Source of the DNA: Formosa haliotis | Lineage (GTDB): Bacteria; Bacteroidota; Bacteroidia; Flavobacteriales; Flavobacteriaceae | NCBI RefSeq assembly: GCF_001685485.1 | Contig: NZ_BDEL01000001.1 | Span: forward strand, 3,159,501-3,223,500 | Direction: 5' to 3' | DNA length: 64,000 nt | Part shown: positions 1 through 8,724 of the stretch, piece by piece | Position numbering within the stretch: the first letter of the stretch is position 1 | How the letters are laid out: each line of letters starts with the position of its first letter | Made by a program: the position numbers and the translations under genes | Notes under the pieces: generated by a model | What the model saw: only the letters and a program-made list of their open reading frames with translations | The model's database searches: none | Told to the model about the DNA's origin: nothing

Positions 1-2
1 AA

Positions 3-1499
3 CGAATAAGCCTATGTAATGAGTTGCTCAAAGCAACTGATTTGCCTTTAGTAGAACGCAATAATTCCCCTGTATTTTATATCGGAACAGGCATGCCCAT
101 CACCGGGTATAATTTTGTAAACCGCTTACTCAAAGAAGGCTTTTTTGTAAATCTGGGATTATTTCCTGCTGTTCCCGTTAAAAATACGGGCGTGCGTATA
201 ACCATTTCAAGACATAATCAACCAGAAGAAATTAAAGCCTTAGTTGATGCTATGGATTATCATTTTCCAAAGGCACTGGAGGCCACATTTACAAGCCCAC
301 AAAAGGTGTTCCATGCTTTTAACCTAAAGCAGAATAGAAAAGAAGAGGAACAATACAAGCAAAGTGTTCCAGGCCTCACTATGGGTTTTTACGAAACCAT
401 AGCGGATTTGGATCAGGAGGTTTGGAATGAGATCTTTGGGAGTCATGGTGTATTTGATTATCAGGGCTTACAATTTTTGGAGCAGACTTTTAATGCCCAA
501 CAATCGAGGGAGTCCCAATGGAAATTTTTTTACATCATCATTTGGGACCAACTGCAAAAACCAATTCTTGCCAGTTATTTTACCTATGGACTTTGGAAGG
601 ACGATATGTTGGCACCAGAGTCGGTGTCCAGGGAAATCGAGTCAAAACGTATGAATGCACCACTGTATATGACATCATATGTCCTCAGTATGGGATCCTT
701 GTTTACTGAAGGCGATCATTTGTTTATCGATACATCCCATCCCTTATGGCTCAGTGCCATGCAACTGATGTTAAATCAAATAGAGCAACTGGACAAGACC
801 CTTAAACCTGCCATGATTGTTTTTCGGGATTTTGAAGAGGATGAAGTACTTAATGAGTTTTTTCACAACCATGGCTTTTTTAAAGTGTCTATGCCCGAAT
901 CAGCCTATATTTCAGAACTAAAATGGCGAGATACAGATCATTATGTCAAAAGCTTATCATCCCGATCTCGAAGGCATTTTAGAAAAGATATTAAACCGTT
1001 TGAACCTTTTTTTGACGTGGATATTACATCCCATTTATCACCCCAAATGCAGTCCCGATGTTATGGATTATTGGAACAGGTTAGACAAAATAATCAAGGA
1101 CTAAATACGTTTGCCTACCCACCTGATATATTGGATAAGATGTCATCACATCCCTATTGGGAATTTTTGGTTCTCACTCTAAAAAAGGACTATACAAGGA
1201 ATGAACTACCAATTATTGTGGGTGTCATGTTTTGCTATAAAAACGTAGGAAACACCTATGTTCCTGCTTTTGTAGGCATGGATTATGCCTATGTGCAAAG
1301 CCATCAAGTATATAGACAACTATTGTATCAAACCATCAAAAGGGCAGGAGAATTAGGACTTCAAAATATAGACCTTGGAATGACCGCAGCATTTGAAAAG
1401 AAAAAATTAGGAGCGGTAATTAGGCAAAAAGTAGCCTATTTACAAGCGAAGGACAATTTCTCTATGGAATCACTGGAACTTATGACTAACAAAGTGTAA
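3..1499 (+). CDS. Aminotransferase (BioF/KBL-like) C-terminus fused to GNAT/BioF2-like acyltransferase, 5' cut by window edge
   Basis: The reading frame is open to the first base, so the gene begins left of the window. The visible first ~85 residues (SPVFYIGTGMP..., NLGLFPAVPVKNTGVRITIS) match the C-terminal subdomain of PLP-dependent alpha-oxoamine synthases (8-amino-7-oxononanoate synthase type). The PLP lysine would lie upstream. The remaining ~400 residues look like a GNAT-fold acyltransferase of the BioF2-like group, ending in GVMFCYKN...FVGMDYAY...LGMTAAFEKKKLG. A TTG at 24 is possible but unnecessary, because codons before it (RISLCNEL) continue the same domain. Its place beside an RteC-like gene suggests it is cargo of the conjugative element. 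The fusion is seen; the substrate is unknown. Confidence 0.72.
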   Translation, partial: RISLCNELLKATDLPLVERNNSPVFYIGTGMPITGYNFVNRLLKEGFFVNLGLFPAVPVKNTGVRITISRHNQPEEIKALVDAMDYHFPKALEATFTSPQKVFHAFNLKQNRKEEEQYKQSVPGLTMGFYETIADLDQEVWNEIFGSHGVFDYQGLQFLEQTFNAQQSRESQWKFFYIIIWDQLQKPILASYFTYGLWKDDMLAPESVSREIESKRMNAPLYMTSYVLSMGSLFTEGDHLFIDTSHPLWLSAMQLMLNQIEQLDKTLKPAMIVFRDFEEDEVLNEFFHNHGFFKVSMPESAYISELKWRDTDHYVKSLSSRSRRHFRKDIKPFEPFFDVDITSHLSPQMQSRCYGLLEQVRQNNQGLNTFAYPPDILDKMSSHPYWEFLVLTLKKDYTRNELPIIVGVMFCYKNVGNTYVPAFVGMDYAYVQSHQVYRQLLYQTIKRAGELGLQNIDLGMTAAFEKKKLGAVIRQKVAYLQAKDNFSMESLELMTNKV

Positions 1500-1560
1500 A
1501 CTAATAGAATTAAAGTAGGATCAAATATCCTCCCTAAGGTTATTTTAAACAATCTAATGC

Positions 1561-2406
1561 ATGGACAGCAATTATCAACACGTGGTTGAAGGGTTTAAAA
1601 TAAAACTCGAAGAACTAAACTATAGCAATATTACGTCACTTGGTACAGCAAACCAAGGCATATTGTTGTGCAATGATGCCCTGTACCATTTAAAGAAAAA
1701 GGTTGAGCGACACGGATTTAAGTCCGTCGATGAAGAAATCTATTTTTTTAAACAGATTAAAGTCGTTCCGCTGAGCTTCTTGGTGTATTTTTCAGAAGTC
1801 AGGTCCTGTCAACTCAAAATGCCTAAATTGGGGAAGCAAAATAAATTAACTTTTCTCAATAAGCGTATGTGCCGCGTAAATAAATTTTTTAAGCGGCATT
1901 GCGATTTTGTGGATTATATGGACCAGGAACTGAATTACCTAGACAAACAATATTTCACCCGATCCTACCAGGTCTTTCCAAAATATGCACTCCCAGAATC
2001 AGCTTACTTAGACCCCAAATTTTTTACCTCCCATGATATGCTATGGGCACGCATAAAAGGTATGGATGAGTTTGTGTTTTACATTCAGAATATTAGGCGT
2101 GCCATTGAAGAACAGGAAGCAGCCTATTTACCCCAAAACAAAATACATAAGCCCCTACAATGGACGTCTTCAAAAATAGCGCTCATTGAACTCATTTATG
2201 CCTTGCACGAATCTAAGGTGATCAATCATGGAAACGAGGATCTCAAGTCTTTGGCATCCATTTTTGAACACCTGTTTGATTTGCCCTTGGACAACATCTA
2301 TAAAACCTATGCAGAGATCAAGGCGCGAAAGGGGCTTAGGGCTCGGTTTCTGGAAGAACTTATCCAGCGCTTCAATTACAAAATGGATAGGGACGACGCT
2401 CTATAA
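1561..2406 (+). CDS. rteC: RteC-like regulator of conjugative element excision/transfer
   Basis: This 281-residue protein resembles the RteC family. In Bacteroides CTnDOT, RteC is a DNA-binding activator that drives excision genes after RteA/RteB signalling. Visible family features are an N-terminal helical part with NQGILLCNDALYHLKKKV, a middle FFKQIKVVPLSFLVYFSEVRSCQ block, and a C-terminal part with LIELIYALHESKVINHG and IYKTYAEIKARKG. It starts 61 bases after the preceding gene and faces the same way. No RteA/RteB pair is in view. Neighbouring tra genes support an element-borne regulator. The role is inferred from the family. Confidence 0.78.
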   Translation: MDSNYQHVVEGFKIKLEELNYSNITSLGTANQGILLCNDALYHLKKKVERHGFKSVDEEIYFFKQIKVVPLSFLVYFSEVRSCQLKMPKLGKQNKLTFLNKRMCRVNKFFKRHCDFVDYMDQELNYLDKQYFTRSYQVFPKYALPESAYLDPKFFTSHDMLWARIKGMDEFVFYIQNIRRAIEEQEAAYLPQNKIHKPLQWTSSKIALIELIYALHESKVINHGNEDLKSLASIFEHLFDLPLDNIYKTYAEIKARKGLRARFLEELIQRFNYKMDRDDAL

Positions 2407-2707
2407 TTGATGTTTAATATCCTAAATTTAGAACGTAACTACGTCCACCTTACGTCCATTCCGTTTTTCTTCTATTTTATTTAAAACACACTGATTTTTA
2501 TTCATAATTACCAGGTCGAACTAATAAAACATCCTAAAATAGGTCAGAATTTATGATGTTAAAGTTTGACGTAACTACGACTGTCTACCGTAATATACTG
2601 ATTAAAACCTCACAGCTTTGTACAACGAAAGTCAAATCAGAACAAAGCCGTTCAATAGTTATTTATGAGGTGATTATGACGGCTTTGTTTATTAAAAAAC
2701 AAAGCAC
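2407..2707. repeat. Intergenic region with short direct repeats ahead of the excisionase-like gene
   Basis: This 301-base gap holds an 11-bp direct repeat ACGTAACTACG at 2433-2443 and 2569-2579, and a tandem TACGTCCA at 2440-2447 and 2451-2458. It lies between the RteC-like gene and an HTH excisionase-like gene, where an element would carry regulator sites. An iteron or RteC binding site is possible but unproven. No coding sequence is seen. Confidence 0.45.
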
Positions 2708-2986
2708 ATGTCAGCACGAATCATTACTACCGATGAGCTTAGAGAATTTAAGCTCGAATTACTAGAAGAACTGAAAGTATTACTGTCCAAAGAGGCCGAG
2801 TATAAATCTAAAAAATGGCTCAAATCCCCAGAAGTCCGAGAGCTATTAGGTATCTCCCATGGGACATTACAAAATTTAAGAATCAATGGCACTTTACCTT
2901 ACTCTAAAGTCGGGGGTGTATTGTATTATGATTATCATGATATTATAAAGGTCATCGAAAATCATAAGATCCATAATACATACTAA
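2708..2986 (+). CDS. MerR-like/excisionase-type HTH DNA-binding protein
   Basis: A 92-residue protein. The N-terminal half is a charged helix (residues ~8-35, TTDELREFKLELLEELKVLLSKE). The C-terminal half is a winged HTH of the excisionase/HTH_17 kind: KWLKSPEVRELLGISHGTLQNLR, then the wing GTLPYSKVGGVLYYDYHDI. Such proteins sit in the regulatory module of Bacteroidetes conjugative elements and bend DNA for excision or regulate replication genes. It begins an apparent operon with the next two genes (11-base gap, then overlap). The exact DNA target is unknown. Confidence 0.75.
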   Translation: MSARIITTDELREFKLELLEELKVLLSKEAEYKSKKWLKSPEVRELLGISHGTLQNLRINGTLPYSKVGGVLYYDYHDIIKVIENHKIHNTY

Positions 2987-2997
2987 AACCAAATGTT

Positions 2998-3528
2998 ATG
3001 GAAGAGATCAATTATATTAAACATTTGAATGCTGTATTTATACAATTTTCAAAAGATGGGCGTTTAAATCCCACACATATCAGTTTGTATGTGGCACTTT
3101 TTCAACTCTGGAATATGTATCATTTTCCAGAGACGTTTTATATCAATAGGCAGGAGGTTATGATGCTGGCGAAATTGGGATCAAAATCCACCTACCATAG
3201 GTCAATTAAAGATTTATCACATTGGAGCTATTTGTTGTATAGTCCTTCAAAAAATAAGTTTAAAGGGAGTCAAATCATGATGTTTCAATTTGGGACAAGT
3301 AGTGGACAAGAAGTAGACCTTATCGGTACCAAAAGTGGGACAAGAAGTGGACAAGAAGTGGTATCTAAAAGAAAACATATACAAACAGTAAAAAACAAAG
3401 AAAACGATAACAAACAGGAGCATTTAAATTTTAAAAATTCTTCAGGACAAAACAAACGAAACAGCAGTGTCCCATATCAGGACCACTTGAAGGTGACTTC
3501 CAATAAAAACTATCATGAACCGTTATGA
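2998..3528 (+). CDS. Element-borne replication/regulation-associated hypothetical protein
   Basis: 176 residues. The N-terminal ~100 residues look like a winged-helix replication-initiator-type fold: INYIKHLNAVFIQFSKDGRLNPTHISLYVALFQLWN, then MMLAKLGSKSTYHRSIKDL. The tail is lysine/asparagine/glutamine-rich, probably disordered, with a repeated SGQEV/SGTRSGQEV segment near residues 101-121. It overlaps the ATPase start by 4 bases (ATGA), suggesting translational coupling. The same order (HTH, this family, DnaC-like ATPase) is typical of Bacteroidetes conjugative elements. A role in loading or initiation is inference. Confidence 0.6.
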   Translation: MEEINYIKHLNAVFIQFSKDGRLNPTHISLYVALFQLWNMYHFPETFYINRQEVMMLAKLGSKSTYHRSIKDLSHWSYLLYSPSKNKFKGSQIMMFQFGTSSGQEVDLIGTKSGTRSGQEVVSKRKHIQTVKNKENDNKQEHLNFKNSSGQNKRNSSVPYQDHLKVTSNKNYHEPL

Positions 3529-4187
3529 AACAGATCCAACCACATATCATCACAGAAGGAGATCGTACATACACATTGGGCAATCTCCAGGGCAAAAAAA
3601 TTACTTATGATTTTGAGAGTATCTTGGAGTATTTGGTAGACAAAGGACAACAGGAGTATGGTACCAAGTTTAGAATTCATAAGGAGGATCGCGATATTTT
3701 ATTCAAACTTTGTAATTATTTTATTAAAGATGAAACCAACTGCAGACGCTTGAATATTGATTTAAAAAAAGGCATTTTGCTTAGTGGCCCTGTGGGCTGT
3801 GGCAAAACCAGTTTGATGAAATTATTGCGCCATATCGTACCACATCAAAAACCGTATAAAATCATACCGGCGCGAAATGTCGTGTTTGGGTTTAACCATT
3901 TGGGCTATAAAACCATAGAGGATTATGGCGATATGAACTATGTGTGTTTTGATGATTTGGGTATAGAACCTCTAGGAAGACATTATGGTAAAGATTGTAA
4001 CGTGATGGGAGAGGTCATTCTCTCGCGCTATGAACTGTTTTTAAACCATAAGGTAAAAACACATATAACCACTAATCTTAATGCCCAGGAACTCGAAGAG
4101 CGTTATGGTAATCGTGTACGCTCGAGAATGCGGGAACTGTTCAATTTGATAGCCTTTGACTCGGCCACCAAGGATAAACGACGATAA
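3525..4187 (+). CDS. DnaC/IstB-like AAA+ ATPase
   Basis: 220 residues. Walker A GPVGCGKTS is near residues 87-95 and Walker B VCFDDLG near 139-145, followed by a sensor-like THITTNLNAQELEERYGNRVRSRM. This ending with an arginine-rich box is characteristic of DnaC/IstB-type helicase-loader ATPases. It overlaps the upstream gene by 4 bases. It probably acts with that protein in replication of the excised circle. It is not a transposase partner here, since no IstA is adjacent. The ATPase assignment is firm; the partner is inferred. Confidence 0.75.
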   Translation: MKQIQPHIITEGDRTYTLGNLQGKKITYDFESILEYLVDKGQQEYGTKFRIHKEDRDILFKLCNYFIKDETNCRRLNIDLKKGILLSGPVGCGKTSLMKLLRHIVPHQKPYKIIPARNVVFGFNHLGYKTIEDYGDMNYVCFDDLGIEPLGRHYGKDCNVMGEVILSRYELFLNHKVKTHITTNLNAQELEERYGNRVRSRMRELFNLIAFDSATKDKRR

Positions 4188-4291
4188 GCACATTATGGCC
4201 TTGATCGTGACCAGTCATAAAAGAATTTAAAAAGCGACGCCAAAAGGGTTTTAAGTATTTTGATCAGTTGAATACATGCCGTTTCCATATG

Positions 4292-4942
4292 TTATAAGTT
4301 TAAAAAATGCACCAACCCCATGAGAATGGCTAGGGCCATGGCACTATTATGCTTTTGGTGTGAAAAATAGAGGCCTTCATCACAATGGGTTAAGAATCCC
4401 AATTCAATCAATATGGCTGGATAGTCCAAAATAGATTGTCTCAGGACACTAAAATCAGCTGTTTTTATTCCACGGGATGCAAACCCTAGATGTTGGTTGC
4501 ACTCTTTTATAATGGATAACGCCAGGCGTGAGGATTGATTACTATATTGGTTTTGCCGTTGGGGAATAAATACCTCAAATCCTTTGGCAGTAGAGATTCC
4601 TGCATTGCAATGGATTGAAACAAACACATCTGCTCCAATCGCTTTAGCCATTTGGCTTCTTTGGTAAAGAGATATCAAGGTGTCTTTAGACCTAGTGAGA
4701 TACACATCAAATTTGTTTTTAAAAAGGATCTGGTGCCATTTTAGCAGTTCCAACCCAATATTTAGAGTAATCTCTTTTTCATTATGGTATACCCCTATAG
4801 CACCAGGGTCCGTACCGCCATGTCCTGGATCAATTACCACCACTTTTTTCCAAGAGTTCTCTTGGGCAGTTAATATCCCCATATTTAGAAAAATAAGAAG
4901 AAAACTGACGTTTTTGAGAATGAATTTGGCATGTGTTTTCAT
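4292..4942 (-). CDS. N-acetylmuramoyl-L-alanine amidase (Amidase_3), secreted
   Basis: 216 residues, with a Sec signal peptide at residues 1-27 (hydrophobic core NVSFLLIFLNMGILTAQ). The Amidase_3 zinc-site motifs are present: DPGHGGTDPGAIG (His41), NEKEITLN (Glu55/57), VSIHCNAG, and ILIELGFLTHCDEG with its catalytic glutamate. It would cleave the bond between muramic acid and the stem peptide in the periplasm. It is convergent with the ATPase gene and divergent from the tra operon. Peptidoglycan hydrolases are common partners of type IV secretion systems, opening the wall for the channel. Confidence 0.85.
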   Translation of the reverse strand: MKTHAKFILKNVSFLLIFLNMGILTAQENSWKKVVVIDPGHGGTDPGAIGVYHNEKEITLNIGLELLKWHQILFKNKFDVYLTRSKDTLISLYQRSQMAKAIGADVFVSIHCNAGISTAKGFEVFIPQRQNQYSNQSSRLALSIIKECNQHLGFASRGIKTADFSVLRQSILDYPAILIELGFLTHCDEGLYFSHQKHNSAMALAILMGLVHFLNL

Positions 4943-5119
4943 GATTTTGATGTTTTAAGAGGCTGAAATTCATACGTTTTGGAGGCGTTTGTTTTCAATT
5001 CAAATCAATTGGATTTAAATAATATTATTTATATAAATAATTGATTTTCAAGTAATTAAATGTAAATATATTGTAATTTTATTGAAGTAAAAAAAGATAC
5101 TAACCAAAACAATTTTCAA

Positions 5120-5407
5120 ATGAACAAAGCAATGTATGTTACCATGGCAAGCCTTCTGATCTCCACTAGCACTTTTGCGCAGATTGGTGGCATTGAACAG
5201 TCCGTAAACGATGTGTCCAATACGATAAGATCCATATTTCCCATCATTTTAGGGGTAATCTTTCTGATTGGTTTTCTTTTCAACGCCGGACATTTCTTTG
5301 GAGAGAACTCCGATTTAAAAAAAGGAATTACCCGGGTGTTGGTATTTGTATTGATAGCAGGTGCGGTAGTAGGCATATTTACCTACCTGATTGGTATTGT
5401 GGTTTAA
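5120..5407 (+). CDS. traE: Conjugal transfer protein TraE (DUF4134)
   Basis: 95 residues with a cleavable signal ending TFAQ (residues ~1-21) and two membrane segments (IFPIILGVIFLIGFLFNAG; VLVFVLIAGAVVGIFTYLIGIVV). This is the TraE/DUF4134 pattern, a VirB2-like small subunit of the Bacteroidetes conjugation apparatus. It is the first gene of a compact tra operon running to 11951. The upstream 177 bases are very AT-rich and probably hold the operon promoter, though no clear box was seen. Confidence 0.82.
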   Translation: MNKAMYVTMASLLISTSTFAQIGGIEQSVNDVSNTIRSIFPIILGVIFLIGFLFNAGHFFGENSDLKKGITRVLVFVLIAGAVVGIFTYLIGIVV

Positions 5408-5424
5408 GGATTAATAGCAGATCC

Positions 5425-5724
5425 ATGAAGCAGTTCAAGGTTTATAAGGACATTAGAAAACAAGCGGTGATTATGGGACTGCCTATAACACTGTTCGGAA
5501 TACTCATGGCCAGTGTGGTCTTTACCTTATTGGTCATCATTTTCTCCTTTAGTGTCATTACGGTGGTGTGTGGATTGATTTTAAACCTTGGACTGTTCTT
5601 TTGTTTGGGACAATGGAGCCGTTACGGCCCCAGATTATCCCTTAAACACGTGTTTCCTAAAGGTATCCGTATGAAATATTTAAATGTAATCGCCTATGAA
5701 ACAGATGAACCTCAGGGCTTATGA
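5425..5724 (+). CDS. traF: Conjugal transfer protein TraF (DUF4133)
   Basis: 99 residues. Two hydrophobic segments (GLPITLFGILMASVVFTLLVIIF and VITVVCGLILNLGLFFCL) are followed by a short basic cytosolic tail, as in VirB3-like TraF/DUF4133 proteins of CTnDOT-type systems. It lies 17 bases after traE and overlaps the traG start by 29 bases, the usual VirB3-VirB4 coupling. It probably anchors the VirB4-like ATPase to the inner membrane. Confidence 0.8.
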   Translation: MKQFKVYKDIRKQAVIMGLPITLFGILMASVVFTLLVIIFSFSVITVVCGLILNLGLFFCLGQWSRYGPRLSLKHVFPKGIRMKYLNVIAYETDEPQGL

Positions 5725-8143
5725 CCCTATTTTGGATATTCAGGAGCATATGGTATTTGCCAGTAATGGGAATGTCATTTTAGCTTATGAATGCGTATTG
5801 CCAGAAGTTTATTCCCTTTCAGAACAGGATTTTGAAACCATACACGGCTTATGGTTCCAAGCCTTCAAGGAACTTCCTGTGGGTAGCGTTATCCACAAAC
5901 AGGAAGTCTACAAAAAATGTAAGTTTTCGGCTGGGCACCTTCCTAAGGATAGCTTCCTGGCCAAGGCAACGGTATCGCATTTTGAAGGAAGGGACTACAT
6001 GGAGCATCAATCCTATTTGTTTATAAGCTTACCGTTAAACAAGGTGATGCACATTCCGAAATATGTAAACCCATTTAAGCCCATAGGCGTGAACCAGCAT
6101 AAAAGACTGGAGCGCTGGATAGAGACTTTTAAATCGGGTGTTACCGATGCCATAGCCTATATCAATAATAGCAGAAAGATTCATGTATTGCCCTTAGAAG
6201 CCCATACTATTCGACAGTTGACCCAAGACTATTTTAATGGGTTTAATACCGATTGTCTCACCGATATGCAGCTCGATACCTCAGGGATTGGGATCGGGGA
6301 CCATCACTTTGAGGTTATGGCCATAAATAATGAAGCCTGTTTCGGGGAACAGGTACAAAGTAGTAAGACTAACGCTAAATTTACCTCGGATGAATTTGTA
6401 TTTCATCAAGGTTTTATGGATGGTCTGGGATTGAACCTGAATGAAAATCATATCCTCAACCATATTCTATACCTTGATGATAAACAGCAATGGTGTAAGC
6501 TATTGGAACAGAAAATTGAAGCCTTAAAAAAGAGCATCAATTTTGGAACCCAAAATAAAATAGTGCTTAAAAAAATTGAAAACGTGCTAGCCCAGATCCA
6601 GGAGGATGAGAGTTCACGAATTATTAGGGGGCATTGCAATGTGGTATTTTGGGATGAACGGATAGATAAATTAAAAGGGATCGCCTCTAAGATTAAAGCA
6701 GAGTGTAAGGCCTTGGATATCCAGCCCTATTATCCAAGAGGTGAGGAACGCAAGCATTATTTTCTGAACTCTTATTTCTGCCACAGTTCAAACTTTTCCA
6801 ATGAAGACTTATATGTTGCTGATTTGAAACACGCCCTTTGTCTTTTTGTAAACAATACCAATTATAAATCTGATACCACAGGGGTACTTTTTAATGACAG
6901 GCAATTTAATATTCCCATACTCAAAGATGTTTGGGATGAAAAGAAACGGCGTATAAAAGCCAGAAATTTTGCCATTTTTGCGCCCACAGGGGAGGGCAAG
7001 TCCTTTTTGGCCAATAACATTTTACGGCAGTATTTCGAAAACCAAGTCCGATTGGTGGTCATAGACCTTGGGGGATCCTATGCCAAATTTGCCAAATTGT
7101 ATCCCCAAGACCATATCATCCTACGCTACGAACAAGGAAAAACCTTGGGGATCAACCCCTTTTACATTCAAAGTCTAGAGGATGTAACACCGGAGCGCTT
7201 GGAAGATCTAGCCACGTTTATATTGGAGCTCTTGGCCTATGGGGATGACACTTCAAAGGCCGAAGAAGTGGCTATGAAGAAAGTCTTAAGGCAGTATTAT
7301 TATCGGTCAGGGGATACCAATTATTCTTTGTCGGGACTCTATCGGTTTGTGGACAAGAACAAGGAAACCCTTTTGGAAGACCTGGGCATCCAAGAGTGCT
7401 ATTTCAATCGTTATGATTTTTTACACGTACTGTCCGAGTATGTGGACGATGGTTTGTACAGTTTTTTGTTTCACACAGATGCAGATCAAACCTATAAGCT
7501 GGAGGACAAACGGCTTATCGTGTTCGAACTTGATGAAGTTAAGGATAACAAAGAGATTCTGTCCGTCATGCTCAAGCTTATAAAATCAGCCATACAACGG
7601 ACGATTTGGAGGAATAAGGCAGAACGGGGCATGATTCTTTTTGATGAGTTTGCCAAACAACTTAAGTTTAAAAGTGTTTTGGAAAGCGTAGAATTTTATT
7701 ATCAAGCCATTCGAAAACAAAACGGGGCCATCGGCATCATCCTGCAATCCATAAACCAGTTACCGGACAATGCGACTTCTGCCAGTATCCTTGAAAATAC
7801 ACAGGTTATTTACAGCTTGCACAATGAAAAGGGGTACGATGACCTCCAACGGCGTTTAAACTTATCCAATCATGATCTGAACCAATTGCGATCGATACGG
7901 AATAATTTATCTGGGTCACGCAAGTATACCGAAATGTTTATCAAAATAGGGAAGGAAAGTAACGTGTTCCGATTGGAAGTACCCCAGGAAGTGTTTGCCG
8001 CTTACCTTACCGATGGCCTGGAACATGAAAATATCATGGCCATATATAATGAGGTTAAGGATATGGAAAAGGCCATAACGATTTATCTGACCCAGCAAGG
8101 GGTAACTAATTCAACCATAAAAAATAAAAAAGATGTATACTAA
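5696..8143 (+). CDS. traG: Conjugation ATPase TraG (VirB4-like)
   Basis: 815 residues, the usual length for Bacteroidetes TraG. Walker A PTGEGKSFL is near residues 430-438 and Walker B MILFDEFAKQL near 645-655, followed by AIRKQNGAIGIILQSINQL, the VirB4/TraC motif region. The N-terminal ~400 residues form the VirB4 N-domain that contacts the membrane complex. It energises assembly and transfer through the channel. The start overlaps traF and the end overlaps the next gene by 11 bases. The frame is intact throughout, unlike several genes further right. Confidence 0.9.
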   Translation: MKQMNLRAYDPILDIQEHMVFASNGNVILAYECVLPEVYSLSEQDFETIHGLWFQAFKELPVGSVIHKQEVYKKCKFSAGHLPKDSFLAKATVSHFEGRDYMEHQSYLFISLPLNKVMHIPKYVNPFKPIGVNQHKRLERWIETFKSGVTDAIAYINNSRKIHVLPLEAHTIRQLTQDYFNGFNTDCLTDMQLDTSGIGIGDHHFEVMAINNEACFGEQVQSSKTNAKFTSDEFVFHQGFMDGLGLNLNENHILNHILYLDDKQQWCKLLEQKIEALKKSINFGTQNKIVLKKIENVLAQIQEDESSRIIRGHCNVVFWDERIDKLKGIASKIKAECKALDIQPYYPRGEERKHYFLNSYFCHSSNFSNEDLYVADLKHALCLFVNNTNYKSDTTGVLFNDRQFNIPILKDVWDEKKRRIKARNFAIFAPTGEGKSFLANNILRQYFENQVRLVVIDLGGSYAKFAKLYPQDHIILRYEQGKTLGINPFYIQSLEDVTPERLEDLATFILELLAYGDDTSKAEEVAMKKVLRQYYYRSGDTNYSLSGLYRFVDKNKETLLEDLGIQECYFNRYDFLHVLSEYVDDGLYSFLFHTDADQTYKLEDKRLIVFELDEVKDNKEILSVMLKLIKSAIQRTIWRNKAERGMILFDEFAKQLKFKSVLESVEFYYQAIRKQNGAIGIILQSINQLPDNATSASILENTQVIYSLHNEKGYDDLQRRLNLSNHDLNQLRSIRNNLSGSRKYTEMFIKIGKESNVFRLEVPQEVFAAYLTDGLEHENIMAIYNEVKDMEKAITIYLTQQGVTNSTIKNKKDVY

Positions 8144-8714
8144 ATTTCTATTTACCGTGCTTTTGGCTTTGGGTAGTTTTTTAATGCCTAGTTCCACCTA
8201 TGCCCAGGGCATGCCGGTGTATGACAATACCAATTTTATCAGTCTGGCCAAATCGCTTATCGAATCTGCCAAGCAGACCTCCCAATTATTGCAAACGGTA
8301 AACTTTTTAAAGCAGCAGAAGGACCGTATAGAGCAGGTCAATACCATCATAAAACAACTCAATGCCGTTAAGGCGCTATACAAAAACAATCAAAGGCTTT
8401 ATGATCTGGTCCAAGAGGATTTAAGGGCGATTTTAAATTCGCCACATATCCGGCCTGAAGAGGTCGTTAGGATTTCGAAATCTTTTGATGTCATTATAAA
8501 TAAATCTTTGGAAGACTTGGAATTCGTAACCCAAATCCTGACCAGTCATGCCTTAAACATGACGGATGCCGAACGGGCAACATTCTTAAAGGAAAAGGAA
8601 GAGGAATCCAAGGCAATGGTGACCGAAGTCACCTTAAAGACCAAGCGGTATAAGGAGATTATAGCCTTTAGGGACTTACAGGAGCGCATTAACACTAGGG
8701 ATAGTAATTATTGA
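8133..8714 (+). CDS. traI: Conjugal transfer protein, TraI/DUF4141-like (VirB5-type position)
   Basis: 193 residues. A signal peptide ends TYAQG (residues ~1-25), followed by a long amphipathic helical region (QTSQLLQTVNFLKQQKDRIEQVNTIIKQLNAVKALYKNN) with coiled-coil character. This fits the DUF4141/TraI family found between TraG and TraJ. It is likely a periplasmic VirB5-like pilus or tip component. It overlaps traG by 11 bases and is 10 bases before traJ. The symbol follows CTnDOT operon order rather than strong residue recognition. Confidence 0.68.
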   Translation: MYTKFLFTVLLALGSFLMPSSTYAQGMPVYDNTNFISLAKSLIESAKQTSQLLQTVNFLKQQKDRIEQVNTIIKQLNAVKALYKNNQRLYDLVQEDLRAILNSPHIRPEEVVRISKSFDVIINKSLEDLEFVTQILTSHALNMTDAERATFLKEKEEESKAMVTEVTLKTKRYKEIIAFRDLQERINTRDSNY

Positions 8715-8724
8715 ATTATTACAG

